Below, one piece after another: positions 51,795-58,956 of a stretch of DNA of 64,000 bases (positions are counted from its first letter, which is position 1; every line of letters begins with the position of its first letter). A program made the position numbers and the translations under genes. Under the pieces are notes generated by a model, which saw only the letters and a program-made list of their open reading frames with translations, was not told where the DNA came from and made no database searches. Origin of the DNA: Flavobacterium sp. UMI-01 (GTDB taxonomy: Bacteria > Bacteroidota > Bacteroidia > Flavobacteriales > Flavobacteriaceae); assembly GCF_019656315.1 (NCBI RefSeq), contig NZ_BPLU01000008.1:186001-250000 (forward strand), given 5' to 3'.

Positions 51795-52430
51795 ATGAAA
51801 AAAATTATATTACTACTTATAGCAATCATTTTATTTGGATGTTCATCATCTAGTGATGATAAAGATATTGTAATAGATGCCAAATATAAATCAGTACAAC
51901 AAAGATTAAATGAGAATGAATCTCCATTATCAATTTATAACAACGGAATTATTATAGATTCTTTATATGGTAAAACATATAAAGGGGGATTAATTTATTA
52001 CCTTAATACATCAAATGGAACTGGTCTTGTGGCACATTGGCAAGACAATTCAAATGCTGTTAATTGGGGTGGTTCAGCTGATATTGCAGCAGCTAATAAT
52101 ACAATAATAGGTTCTGGATTATCTAATACAAATGCAATAACAAATTATTATATAAGTACTAATACCGCTGCTGATTATTGTGATAATTTAGTTTTAAATA
52201 ATTATTCTGATTGGTTTTTACCGTCAAAAGATGAAATGTTAATGATGATTAATGTACTTAAAGATAAGCCAAATGTATACTTTGGAGCAGTTACAGGATA
52301 TTGGACTTCTTCAAATTATGATTATGAAAATGTGTGGATGATTCGTTCAAATAAAACTCCAACTGTATTTTTAAAATATAATTCCGTAATAAATTACGAC
52401 GTGAGAATAAGAGCAACTAGAGCATTTTAA
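51795..52430 (+). CDS. Phage lipoprotein with Lcl/DUF1566 domain
   Basis: 211 residues. Lipoprotein signal with Cys16 (FGCSSS). Residues 65-205 match DUF1566/Lcl: GGLIYYLNTSNGTGLVAHWQD, and SDWFLPSKDEMLMM ... YWTSSNYDYENVWMIRS. These domains are used on cell surfaces and on phage particles. With its own promoter it is likely expressed in the lysogen, at the host surface. Confidence 0.75.
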   Translation: MKKIILLLIAIILFGCSSSSDDKDIVIDAKYKSVQQRLNENESPLSIYNNGIIIDSLYGKTYKGGLIYYLNTSNGTGLVAHWQDNSNAVNWGGSADIAAANNTIIGSGLSNTNAITNYYISTNTAADYCDNLVLNNYSDWFLPSKDEMLMMINVLKDKPNVYFGAVTGYWTSSNYDYENVWMIRSNKTPTVFLKYNSVINYDVRIRATRAF

Positions 52431-52481
52431 ACTAGGGATTTAATTTAAACTCGTTCTAAATTTATCAAAAACCTATAAAAA

Positions 52482-52515
52482 TGTAGCATTATATGTTACA
52501 AATGAAGTAAATTTG
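52482..52515 (+). promoter_or_regulatory. Promoter with 19-bp palindrome, copy 1
   Basis: TGTAGCATTATATGTTACA (52482-52500) just before TAAATTTG (52508-52515). The gap 52431-52806 holds this promoter, the next one and the RNA below. Confidence 0.55.
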
Positions 52516-52569
52516 TTCCTTTAAGTTCTTTTTTTTAATTACCGGTATTGTGAAGTAATAAAATTGTTG

Positions 52570-52577
52570 TATATTTG
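52570..52577 (+). promoter_or_regulatory. Promoter -7 box of the structured RNA
   Basis: TATATTTG; TTG at 52548-52550 lies 19 bases upstream. The start of transcription should be at about 52582, the 5' end of the structured element. Confidence 0.55.
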
Positions 52578-52580
52578 AAA

Positions 52581-52780
52581 TGCAAAACAATTATAATACT
52601 CAAGGTTAAGCGTCACCGCCTAACCAAAATATCGGTTAAGGCGTTTTTTTATGCCTACGAGCAAGATTTACAATATTGAAGATCGAGCCGTTCAGACCCC
52701 CGCAATAGTGTCGTAATGGTACTATTAAATAACCTTGAGAAAGATTGTTTTGCAACGGGAAAGCTGGATGGCTTTTTTTA
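52581..52780 (+). ncRNA. Structured RNA with alternative pairings (candidate attenuator/riboregulator)
   Basis: Closing stems: TGCAAAACAAT 52581-52591 with 52744-52754 (11 bp) and CTCAAGGTTA 52599-52608 with 52730-52739 (10 bp). Inside, CGCCTAACC (52617-52625) pairs with GGTTAAGGCG (52634-52643) before T7, an intrinsic terminator; but the same TAACC can pair with GGTTA at 52604-52608 as an antiterminator. The 3' strand (52743-52754) also pairs with the start of the next gene. Confidence 0.65.
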
Positions 52781-52806
52781 TTGTGTAATTTTAAAACCAT
52801 AATACA

Positions 52807-53004
52807 ATGCAAAACAATCGAAATGGTATTAAAGCGAACAACAGTAGCTTGATACAAAGAATCAAAAACCTTTTATTTGGTCAAACTGGACCAAGAGAGA
52901 TTCATACTCACGTGTACATCAAACGCTCTGATTTATCACCTAGAGCTCAACAGTCAATGGATGCTTTATTTAATGAATTATTTTCTCAACCTTTTAATCA
53001 ATAG
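52807..53004 (+). CDS. Small phage protein under possible RNA control
   Basis: 65 residues, MQNNRNGIKANNSSLIQRIKNLLF ... ARAQQSMDALFNELF-like helical end. The start region ATGCAAAACAATC is complementary to 52743-52754 of the RNA element, which could hide the start codon. Same ATGCAAAACAAT sequence occurs at the 5' end of the RNA. Function unknown. Confidence 0.5.
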   Translation: MQNNRNGIKANNSSLIQRIKNLLFGQTGPREIHTHVYIKRSDLSPRAQQSMDALFNELFSQPFNQ

Positions 53005-53008
53005 CACC

Positions 53009-53371
53009 ATGAAAAAGTTAGAGAAAAAGAGATGTGTAGTAGTGCCTATTCTAATGGATGCAATATTATTTGCTAGAATCAGCAATAGAATGATGGATAT
53101 TCTTAATGCTTTCAATCCCAAAGTAACAGAACAAGAGTTTGAACCCGAAGTACATTATCATGGTATATGTAATGCCATTACGGTATTAAAAATAAAAGAT
53201 GAAAACCTGGATAACATTCTAGAAAATATTTTTAATGATTTTGTGTATGGTAATAATGCAAAACAAATGAAAGAATCAGACCTAGAAGTCAGAGAATTAG
53301 CGGATATTATATTTGCTAAATGGTCAATCGCTATCAAAAAGTATAATTCATCATATAAAATCGCTGTCTAA
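53009..53371 (+). CDS. Phage hypothetical protein
   Basis: 120 residues from the ATG at 53009, five bases after the previous stop; a longer frame from 52877 would overlap that gene almost entirely. Helical, no membrane segment. Function unknown. Confidence 0.55.
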   Translation: MKKLEKKRCVVVPILMDAILFARISNRMMDILNAFNPKVTEQEFEPEVHYHGICNAITVLKIKDENLDNILENIFNDFVYGNNAKQMKESDLEVRELADIIFAKWSIAIKKYNSSYKIAV

Positions 53372-53384
53372 TGGAAAATAGTTA

Positions 53385-53446
53385 TATTTTTGCACCGTAT
53401 TGCGCTCCCAATTGCAATACGAATGTAAGAATTCCCAAGTTCTTAC
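53385..53446 (+). promoter_or_regulatory. Antirepressor promoter and leader with two hairpins
   Basis: TATTTTTG box (53385-53392). The leader then has GTATTGC/GCAATAC (53397-53420) and GTAAGAA/TTCTTAC (53425-53446), 60 bases before the antirepressor start. Confidence 0.5.
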
Positions 53447-53508
53447 CATGCATATCAGTTTCTCTTACGGCTTGTAATTATCAATTTTTTAATTTTTAAT
53501 TACGTATT

Positions 53509-54276
53509 ATGAAAAATGAAGTTTTCAATTTTGGCAATCATGAAGTACGAGTAGTGGTTGCTGAAAATAATGAACCAATGTTCGTTGCAAAAGATGTGTG
53601 TGAAGTTTTAGAATATTCTTCAGCAAGTGACGCGTTAAGAATTTTAGATGATGATGAAAAGCTGATACGCAAATTATGCGTAGCAGGTCAAAACAGAAAT
53701 GTTAATGTTATCACTGAGAGTGGTTTATATTCTTTGGTATTGAGGAGCAATAAGCCAGAAGCAAAAGCCTTTAAAAAATGGATAACATCTGAAGTTTTAC
53801 CATCAATCCGGAAAAACGGAATGTATGCTACAGCTCCTACAATCGAAAACATGATTGATGATCCTGATTTTGCTATTGGATTATTAAACAAGCTCAAACA
53901 AGAGCGAGAAGAAAAGGAGCGATTAATGCAACAAAATCAGCTACAAGATGAACAACTTAAAATAGCTGCTCCAAAAGTCCTTTATGTTGACGAAGTTTTA
54001 CAAAGTAAATCTACTTACACCACTAATCAAATTGCCAAGGAATTAGGCATGAGTGCCATTGGTTTGAATAACGAGTTAAAAAGCCTTGGAATCCAGTACA
54101 AACAATCAAACACTTGGTTGTTATACGCTAAATATCAAGACAAAGGTTATACGAAAACCAAGACGCACACCTTTACAGATAGTCATGGTAATACTCAAAC
54201 CGCTATGAATACGGTATGGACTGAGAAGGGGCGATTGTTTATTCACGATAATATAAACTTTAAAAAAGCAATGTAA
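53509..54276 (+). CDS. Phage antirepressor (BRO-N plus KilAC)
   Basis: 255 residues. BRO-N domain (about 5-105: VRVVVAENNEPMFVAKDVCEVL ... RKLCVAGQNRNVNVITESGLYSLVLRSNKPEAKAFKKW) and KilAC domain (135-250, TYTTNQIAKELGMSAIGLNNELKSLGIQYKQSN). Such antirepressors inactivate CI-type repressors or switch early to late expression. Own promoter with a structured leader, and a terminator after it. Confidence 0.88.
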   Translation: MKNEVFNFGNHEVRVVVAENNEPMFVAKDVCEVLEYSSASDALRILDDDEKLIRKLCVAGQNRNVNVITESGLYSLVLRSNKPEAKAFKKWITSEVLPSIRKNGMYATAPTIENMIDDPDFAIGLLNKLKQEREEKERLMQQNQLQDEQLKIAAPKVLYVDEVLQSKSTYTTNQIAKELGMSAIGLNNELKSLGIQYKQSNTWLLYAKYQDKGYTKTKTHTFTDSHGNTQTAMNTVWTEKGRLFIHDNINFKKAM

Positions 54277-54280
54277 ATTA

Positions 54281-54306
54281 AAACCACTCCTAAGCGAGTG
54301 GTTTTT
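54281..54306 (+). terminator. Terminator after the antirepressor gene
   Basis: AAACCACTC / GAGTGGTTT stem with T-run. The same stem sequence recurs at 60849. Confidence 0.7.
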
Positions 54307-54322
54307 AAATTATTACTAATTA

Positions 54323-54345
54323 TGTAGTATAATGTGTTACTTTTG
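54323..54345 (+). promoter_or_regulatory. terS promoter overlapping 19-bp palindrome, copy 2
   Basis: TGTAGTATAATGTGTTACT (54323-54341) overlaps TACTTTTG (54338-54345), 20 bases before the terS start. Confidence 0.55.
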
Positions 54346-54365
54346 TGTGATGATATTTCTAAATT

Positions 54366-54917
54366 ATGAAATCAAATAACTTAACCATAAAGCAAGAAAA
54401 GTTTTGTCAAGCATATATAAAGCTTGGAGATAAATCAGCGGCCTATCGTGAGGCTTATTCTGCCGAAAGAATGAAAGCAAACACCATTCATCGTAAAGCA
54501 CAGGAATTGTTTAATAACGGCTTGGTTACGGCAAGGATAGAGGTATTACAGGATGAATTGAAAAAACGAAACGATATTACCATAGATGAAATCGTAAACG
54601 GTCTTGCTGATATGCTTCAATTTGATGTAGCTGAATTGTATGATGAAGATGGTAAATTGAAAAACATTCACCAAATCCCTAAAAAAGCTCGCTTAATGAT
54701 ATCTGAATTGCATACAGATGAGATATTTTCTAAAAACAAAGTTATTGGCCAATCTAAGAAAGTAAAGATATTTGACAAGCTCAATGTAGTTGAAAAACTA
54801 ATGAAGCATTTAGGAGGGTATGAGAAAGACAATAGACAGAAAGAAACTATCGTAAAGGTTTCGGTATCAAAAGAAGAAATAAAACAAATTTCCGATGAAC
54901 TAGAAAACGAGGTGTAA
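54366..54917 (+). CDS. terS: Terminase small subunit
   Basis: 183 residues. N-terminal HTH-like DNA-binding part (LTIKQEKFCQAYIKLGDKSAAYREAYSAE) followed by the oligomerisation helices of the Terminase_2 family (VVEKLMKHLGGYEKD). It recognises the packaging site and loads TerL. Separated from terL by 1.2 kb containing tRNA genes and a structured RNA, which is unusual. Confidence 0.88.
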   Translation: MKSNNLTIKQEKFCQAYIKLGDKSAAYREAYSAERMKANTIHRKAQELFNNGLVTARIEVLQDELKKRNDITIDEIVNGLADMLQFDVAELYDEDGKLKNIHQIPKKARLMISELHTDEIFSKNKVIGQSKKVKIFDKLNVVEKLMKHLGGYEKDNRQKETIVKVSVSKEEIKQISDELENEV

Positions 54918-54933
54918 ATTTTTTTATTTAGAA

Positions 54934-54968
54934 TGTAGTATAATATGCTACATTTTTTATTATATTTG
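54934..54968 (+). promoter_or_regulatory. Promoter with 19-bp palindrome, copy 3
   Basis: TGTAGTATAATATGCTACA (54934-54952) followed by TATATTTG (54961-54968). Would drive the tRNA and RNA cluster. Confidence 0.55.
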
Positions 54969-55021
54969 AATTATCTAAAATCATTTAGCCATGAAATAGT
55001 ATTATTTGAGTTTAAACAAAG

Positions 55022-55047
55022 AAGCCAGTCAGTTAATGATTGGCTTT
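55022..55047 (+). terminator. Hairpin before the tRNA-like element
   Basis: AAGCCA-TCA / TGA-TGGCTT hairpin with one-base bulges and a T5 run; terminator-like or a processing boundary. Confidence 0.4.
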
Positions 55048-55053
55048 TTAAAT

Positions 55054-55150
55054 GGGGAAGTAGCTCAGGGAGTAATCCAATGGTTAGAGCAAGAGTTAGT
55101 ATCGTAATGGAAAAAGCTAGAGGTCAGCGGTTCGAATCCGTTCTTCTCCA
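55054..55150 (+). tRNA. tRNA-like gene with insertions in D and anticodon loops
   Basis: Acceptor GGGGAAG/CTTCTCC, D-stem GCTC/GAGC, T arm AGCGG-TTCGAAT-CCGTT are all in place, with TAGCTCAG and TGGTTAGAGC as in normal tRNAs. The D loop has an extra stretch (GGAGTAATCCA), and the anticodon stem TTAGT/GCTAG closes a 15-base loop (ATCGTAATGGAAAAA) rather than seven. No clear anticodon can be named. Either degenerate, or a non-canonical or intron-like tRNA. Confidence 0.5.
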
Positions 55151-55219
55151 CAACAACCACGAAGATCGAAAACATAGCTGAAGGAGTTTCAATAGGCGTC
55201 ATTTTAAAATTCAGCAAAA

Positions 55220-55290
55220 GTGAGATAGCATAATTGGTAATGCGGTTGCCTTTTAAGCAGCAGATGAGGTTCGAATCCTTAATCACACCA
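55220..55290 (+). tRNA. Phage tRNA-Lys (anticodon TTT)
   Basis: D arm GCAT-AATTGGTA-ATGC, anticodon stem GTTGC/GCAGC with loop CTTTTAA, T arm around TTCGAAT, acceptor GTGAGAT/ATCACAC with one A-A mismatch. The anticodon reads TTT. Slightly shorter than usual in the variable region. Confidence 0.75.
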
Positions 55291-55298
55291 AAGAACAA

Positions 55299-55507
55299 AA
55301 TAAAAGCCATTCAAGGGTGATAAGCCACCCACATGGAACCATTCGGGTTGGAAAAGCTCGTTAAATCATTACGTGATACGTGAATTAATGGGATTTTGTC
55401 GGGTACATTATCAATAGAACGTAGAAAATCTGAGTCGTATAGCGTTGATTAGAGGAAGTGTTTTTGAATTCTAATCTATAAAAAATCAGATGTGAATGGC
55501 TTTTATT
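55299..55507 (+). ncRNA. Structured RNA element closed by a perfect 15-bp stem
   Basis: AATAAAAGCCATTCA (55299-55313) pairs with TGAATGGCTTTTATT (55493-55507). Inside, ATCTGA/TCAGAT (55428-55433, 55486-55491) encloses GATTAGA/TCTAATC (55447-55453, 55470-55476), and ATGG-AA-CCAT and ACGT-GAT-ACGT hairpins lie on the left. The gap 55291-55584 has no ORF. Placed immediately after the tRNA-Lys gene. Confidence 0.6.
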
Positions 55508-55584
55508 ATAAATTTTAAAGAATCCAGTAAAATCAATACCTGAGTCAACATTGCTCCTACGGTGGAGACAAATAAAATAATCTC

Positions 55585-55806
55585 ATGATTACAACCAATC
55601 AAATCCAAAACACAGAAACTTTCAAAAATCTAGTCACCTCAAGTCCTTTCTTAGAAAAAATACTTTTAAAAAGAGCAACAGTTGAAAGTGTCCAACGAAT
55701 AGTGTATCAAATTAAAAAATTTGGTGAAGAATACATAGAGGATAAAAACTACCTAGATAGAGAGGTAAAAATTGCCAAAGAAATTATTGAAAATCTAAAC
55801 TCTTAA
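55585..55806 (+). CDS. Phage hypothetical protein
   Basis: 73 residues, helical. Starts at the ATG 77 bases after the structured RNA. Ends six bases before the next gene. No family known. Confidence 0.5.
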   Translation: MITTNQIQNTETFKNLVTSSPFLEKILLKRATVESVQRIVYQIKKFGEEYIEDKNYLDREVKIAKEIIENLNS

Positions 55807-55812
55807 TTACCT

Positions 55813-56151
55813 ATGAAAATTGAAATTGATAACGGACGTATATTCTTGGATGGTAAGGAAACAATTGATCCAGTACTTATTGGGTATGCAGTTTTAGATT
55901 ATGCTGAAAATTCAGTAGTTGATTTATCAACTTTAAAGCAAAAGTATCACGATTACATTAAAACCCGCAATCATAGAAAAACGATAGAGCGTGAAATGCT
56001 TATTGATTTGATTATATCAAAAAACTTGACAACACCTCAAAAACTGGCAGTAGAAGCCAAAAAAATAAATATCTCTCAAGCTACTTGTTACAATGTTTTT
56101 GCTTTTCTAAAAGAAACAGGTATTGCTGATTTTTCAAGCAGCTGGAATTAA
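55813..56151 (+). CDS. Phage protein with C-terminal winged-helix-like region
   Basis: 112 residues. The C-terminal half (TTPQKLAVEAKKINISQATCYNVFAFLKETG) looks like a winged helix. Six bases before terL; possibly a regulator or packaging accessory. No family named. Confidence 0.5.
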   Translation: MKIEIDNGRIFLDGKETIDPVLIGYAVLDYAENSVVDLSTLKQKYHDYIKTRNHRKTIEREMLIDLIISKNLTTPQKLAVEAKKINISQATCYNVFAFLKETGIADFSSSWN

Positions 56152-56157
56152 TAACAA

Positions 56158-57681
56158 ATGGAAGCTATTGCAGTAAATGAAGCCAAAAAGCTAAAAGTAG
56201 CCAAAGTAAAGTGTTTGAAAAGCATTCTATTTCATACACGGTACTTCTTCATGGAGCAATACAAAAGAAAGTTTGTTGTCAATTCCCATCATGAGCAAGT
56301 ATGTAATGTTCTGGAACAAGTATTGACAGGGAACCTAGTAAAAGTAATCATCAATATCGCTCCTCGATATTCTAAAACAGAATTAGCAGTAAAAAACTTC
56401 ATTAGCCACGCATTAGCGCTTAATCCAGCATCAAGATACATTCATCTTTCTTTCTCCGATAGTTTAGCCTTGGATAACTCCGAAGCAGTTAAGGATATTT
56501 TGAAACTGGAAAAATACAGAATGCTATTTCCTGATGTCGAAATAAAAAAAGGATCAGACTCTAAAAAGAAATGGTACACAACTGCAGGTGGTGGTGTATA
56601 TGCTACATCAACTGCTGGACAGGTTACAGGTTTTGGAGCTGGAGCCGTTGATAAAGAAAATGAGGATGATAATGAGGAACTAGATTTAGATTTCATTGAA
56701 ACCAAAGAAGAGTTTGCAGGGGCTCTAATTATTGATGATCCAATTAAGCCAGAGGATGCTGAGAGTGAAACCAAAAGAGAAAGAATCAATGCTCGTTATG
56801 ATTCAACAATCAAAAACCGTGTCAACAGTAGAAAAACCCCTATTATCATCATGGGTCAAAGAACCCATCCCAATGATTTATCTGGTTATGTTATGGAGAG
56901 TGACGGTTTTACAACCGATTTAGAAGAAGCCAAATCCGATTTATCAAAATGGTTTTTGTTAAGCATTCCAGTAATTCAAGAAGATGAAAACGGTAACGAA
57001 TATGCGCTGTGGGAATTCAAACATTCATTGGAAGAACTTCGAAAAATGGAAGACACTAATAAACATGTGTTTGGAACGCAGTACATGCAGAACCCACAGC
57101 CAAAAGAAGGATTGATGTATGATACATTCAAAACCTACACTCATATTCCTGCAACTGCCAAAACCATCAGAAAAGCATATATAGACGTAGCGGACAAAGG
57201 GAAAGACAATTTATGCTCTATAGTCTATGATGAACTAGAGCATGGATGTTATGTATTGGATGTACTTTATACGAACCTACCAATGAGGGATACTCAACCC
57301 ATGACAGCAATGCAGCAGGCTAAATTTAAAGTAAATATTTGTCGTGTAGAATCAAATAATGGAGGAGAAGGATTCGCTACTGAAGTAGAAAAACAAACCC
57401 GAATATTAAAAAACCACCTTACAACATTTAAAACCTTTCATCAAGGAGACAATAAAGAGGTCCGAATTTTTAACAATTCTGCCAAAGTAAATAACCTGGT
57501 ATATATGCCTGTAGATTGGAAAACAAGGTGGCCACATTTTTATAAGCACGTTACCAATTATTTAAAATCAGGTAAAAACAGTAGTGATGATGCTGAGGAT
57601 TGTTTAACCGGTGTAGTAGAATATTTCGGAGAAGATAAATTAACAACAGGAACTCCTGCATGGGCTGGAGTGTTTAGATAA
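56158..57681 (+). CDS. terL: Terminase large subunit
   Basis: 507 residues. Walker A variant IAPRYSKTE at 68-75 and a Walker B acidic pair in LIIDDPIKPEDAE, then a C-terminal nuclease part (AYIDVADKGKDNLCSIVYDE, and the acidic SSDDAEDCLTGVVEYF). It packages DNA into the prohead with ATP and cuts it at the end. A Glu/Asp-rich insertion around 170-185 is a minor extra. Confidence 0.92.
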   Translation: MEAIAVNEAKKLKVAKVKCLKSILFHTRYFFMEQYKRKFVVNSHHEQVCNVLEQVLTGNLVKVIINIAPRYSKTELAVKNFISHALALNPASRYIHLSFSDSLALDNSEAVKDILKLEKYRMLFPDVEIKKGSDSKKKWYTTAGGGVYATSTAGQVTGFGAGAVDKENEDDNEELDLDFIETKEEFAGALIIDDPIKPEDAESETKRERINARYDSTIKNRVNSRKTPIIIMGQRTHPNDLSGYVMESDGFTTDLEEAKSDLSKWFLLSIPVIQEDENGNEYALWEFKHSLEELRKMEDTNKHVFGTQYMQNPQPKEGLMYDTFKTYTHIPATAKTIRKAYIDVADKGKDNLCSIVYDELEHGCYVLDVLYTNLPMRDTQPMTAMQQAKFKVNICRVESNNGGEGFATEVEKQTRILKNHLTTFKTFHQGDNKEVRIFNNSAKVNNLVYMPVDWKTRWPHFYKHVTNYLKSGKNSSDDAEDCLTGVVEYFGEDKLTTGTPAWAGVFR

Positions 57682-57698
57682 CTAATTATTTTAAAATT

Positions 57699-58013
57699 AT
57701 GGAAGAAAAAATTCATAAAGACCGTATCGAAGAAGTGAAGCAAGAAGCACATCACAATCAAAAGGAATTTTTAGGAAGCGTTAGGCCTAGAAAAAACCAC
57801 ACTTTATTCGAAGTAAACCTAGAAACAAACACTATCGAAAAAGCGGTGTTTGATGCATTGCCAGCGATAAGCTTTGAAGATGCTGCCAAAGGAAATCTAA
57901 CAGCTAAAAAGTGTAAAATCACAAAGAAGCCTAATTGTATTTACATATCTGCTTTGAATAAGAAAAACGTAATCAAGATTTTGGAAAGGAATTTTAACGT
58001 AACACAATTTTAA
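57699..58013 (+). CDS. Conserved phage head-region protein
   Basis: 104 residues; HTLFEVNLETNTIEKAVFDALP and a basic C-terminus. Eighteen bases after terL. The same type of small gene is common between terL and portal in flavobacterial phages. Role unknown. Confidence 0.55.
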   Translation: MEEKIHKDRIEEVKQEAHHNQKEFLGSVRPRKNHTLFEVNLETNTIEKAVFDALPAISFEDAAKGNLTAKKCKITKKPNCIYISALNKKNVIKILERNFNVTQF

Positions 58014-58017
58014 AAAA

Positions 58018-58401
58018 ATGGAAAAATCTAACGAACAAGATGTTAAGAGCAGGTTTTTTGCTCAATATTGGGGGCAAGAAATAGCTAAATACCCATCAAA
58101 TGTTTCTATTCTAAAATGGAGCGTAAACGATGCGATTGCTCAAGGTGTAGAAAAAAGACATTTAGAGTTAAAGTCAATTGAAAATGTTACCGATAATGAT
58201 ATTCTGGAGTGGATGGACTATCAAGATTTGTTTAGAAAAGATAAAGGTAATTTTATAAAAAGATTTAGAAATTCTTATAACAGTGAAACCTGTTTTTCTG
58301 TTGATTTTGCTGATTTTTTCAGAGGAAAAGGTTACGCTATGCCTTTTATGAAATACTCAATAAAAGATTTAATTGCATTAGGCTGGATAAAATTAATTTA
58401 A
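58018..58401 (+). CDS. Phage hypothetical protein
   Basis: 127 residues, mixed, rich in aromatic residues. Five bases after the previous gene, 15 before the exonuclease. No family. Confidence 0.5.
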   Translation: MEKSNEQDVKSRFFAQYWGQEIAKYPSNVSILKWSVNDAIAQGVEKRHLELKSIENVTDNDILEWMDYQDLFRKDKGNFIKRFRNSYNSETCFSVDFADFFRGKGYAMPFMKYSIKDLIALGWIKLI

Positions 58402-58416
58402 TTAAAAATATAGATC

Positions 58417-58953
58417 ATGAAAGGAATATTAGATATTGAAACAGGCGGTTTTTCCATTACCAAAAATGGAGTTTGTGAAATTTGCTTATTGGCAGTCAAT
58501 CAAGATAATGAAATAGTGGATACTTTCCATACATTCATAAAACCATACACTAGAGAAGATGGCTCTGATGAACTCGTTTCTTATAAAGACGATGCAATGG
58601 CTATCAACGGCCTTACAGTTGATAGATTAATCGAGGAAGGTGTTGAGGTTGTCGAAGCGATGCAAAACTTAAAAAACTTCATCATCACTCATGGAATTGA
58701 AGTTGTCATAGGACACAATTCGAATGCATTTGATATTCCTAGAGTTGATTATTTACTCAATCGATTTGCCAATTTCGGTATCGATTTATTAGCCAAACTA
58801 GATACTATGCTGATGGCTAAATCAAAACACAAACTACCATCGTACAAGCTCGAAGCCCTATGTGAGCATTTCGGAATCATCAATGATGATGCACATACCG
58901 CTTTTGGAGACACCAAAGCTACTTTAAAACTTTTTGTAATCTTAAATAACTAA
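58417..58953 (+). CDS. DnaQ-like 3'-5' exonuclease
   Basis: 178 residues. DEDDh pattern: DIETGGF (Asp6, Glu8), HNSNAFDIPRVDYLL (Asp) and HTAFGDTKA (His, Asp). Family members proofread DNA or degrade RNA/DNA. Set between terL and portal, an odd place for a replication enzyme. Confidence 0.85.
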   Translation: MKGILDIETGGFSITKNGVCEICLLAVNQDNEIVDTFHTFIKPYTREDGSDELVSYKDDAMAINGLTVDRLIEEGVEVVEAMQNLKNFIITHGIEVVIGHNSNAFDIPRVDYLLNRFANFGIDLLAKLDTMLMAKSKHKLPSYKLEALCEHFGIINDDAHTAFGDTKATLKLFVILNN

Positions 58954-58956
58954 CAC

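Noticed and set aside
52636..52857. 73-codon open frame on the minus strand
   Set aside because: It crosses the structured RNA element and the start of a plus-strand gene; no promoter or family signal.
54945..55181. 78-codon open frame on the plus strand
   Set aside because: It runs through the promoter palindrome and the tRNA-like gene; no protein-like composition.
55065..55310. 81-codon open frame on the minus strand
   Set aside because: It is antisense to the tRNA-like and tRNA-Lys genes.
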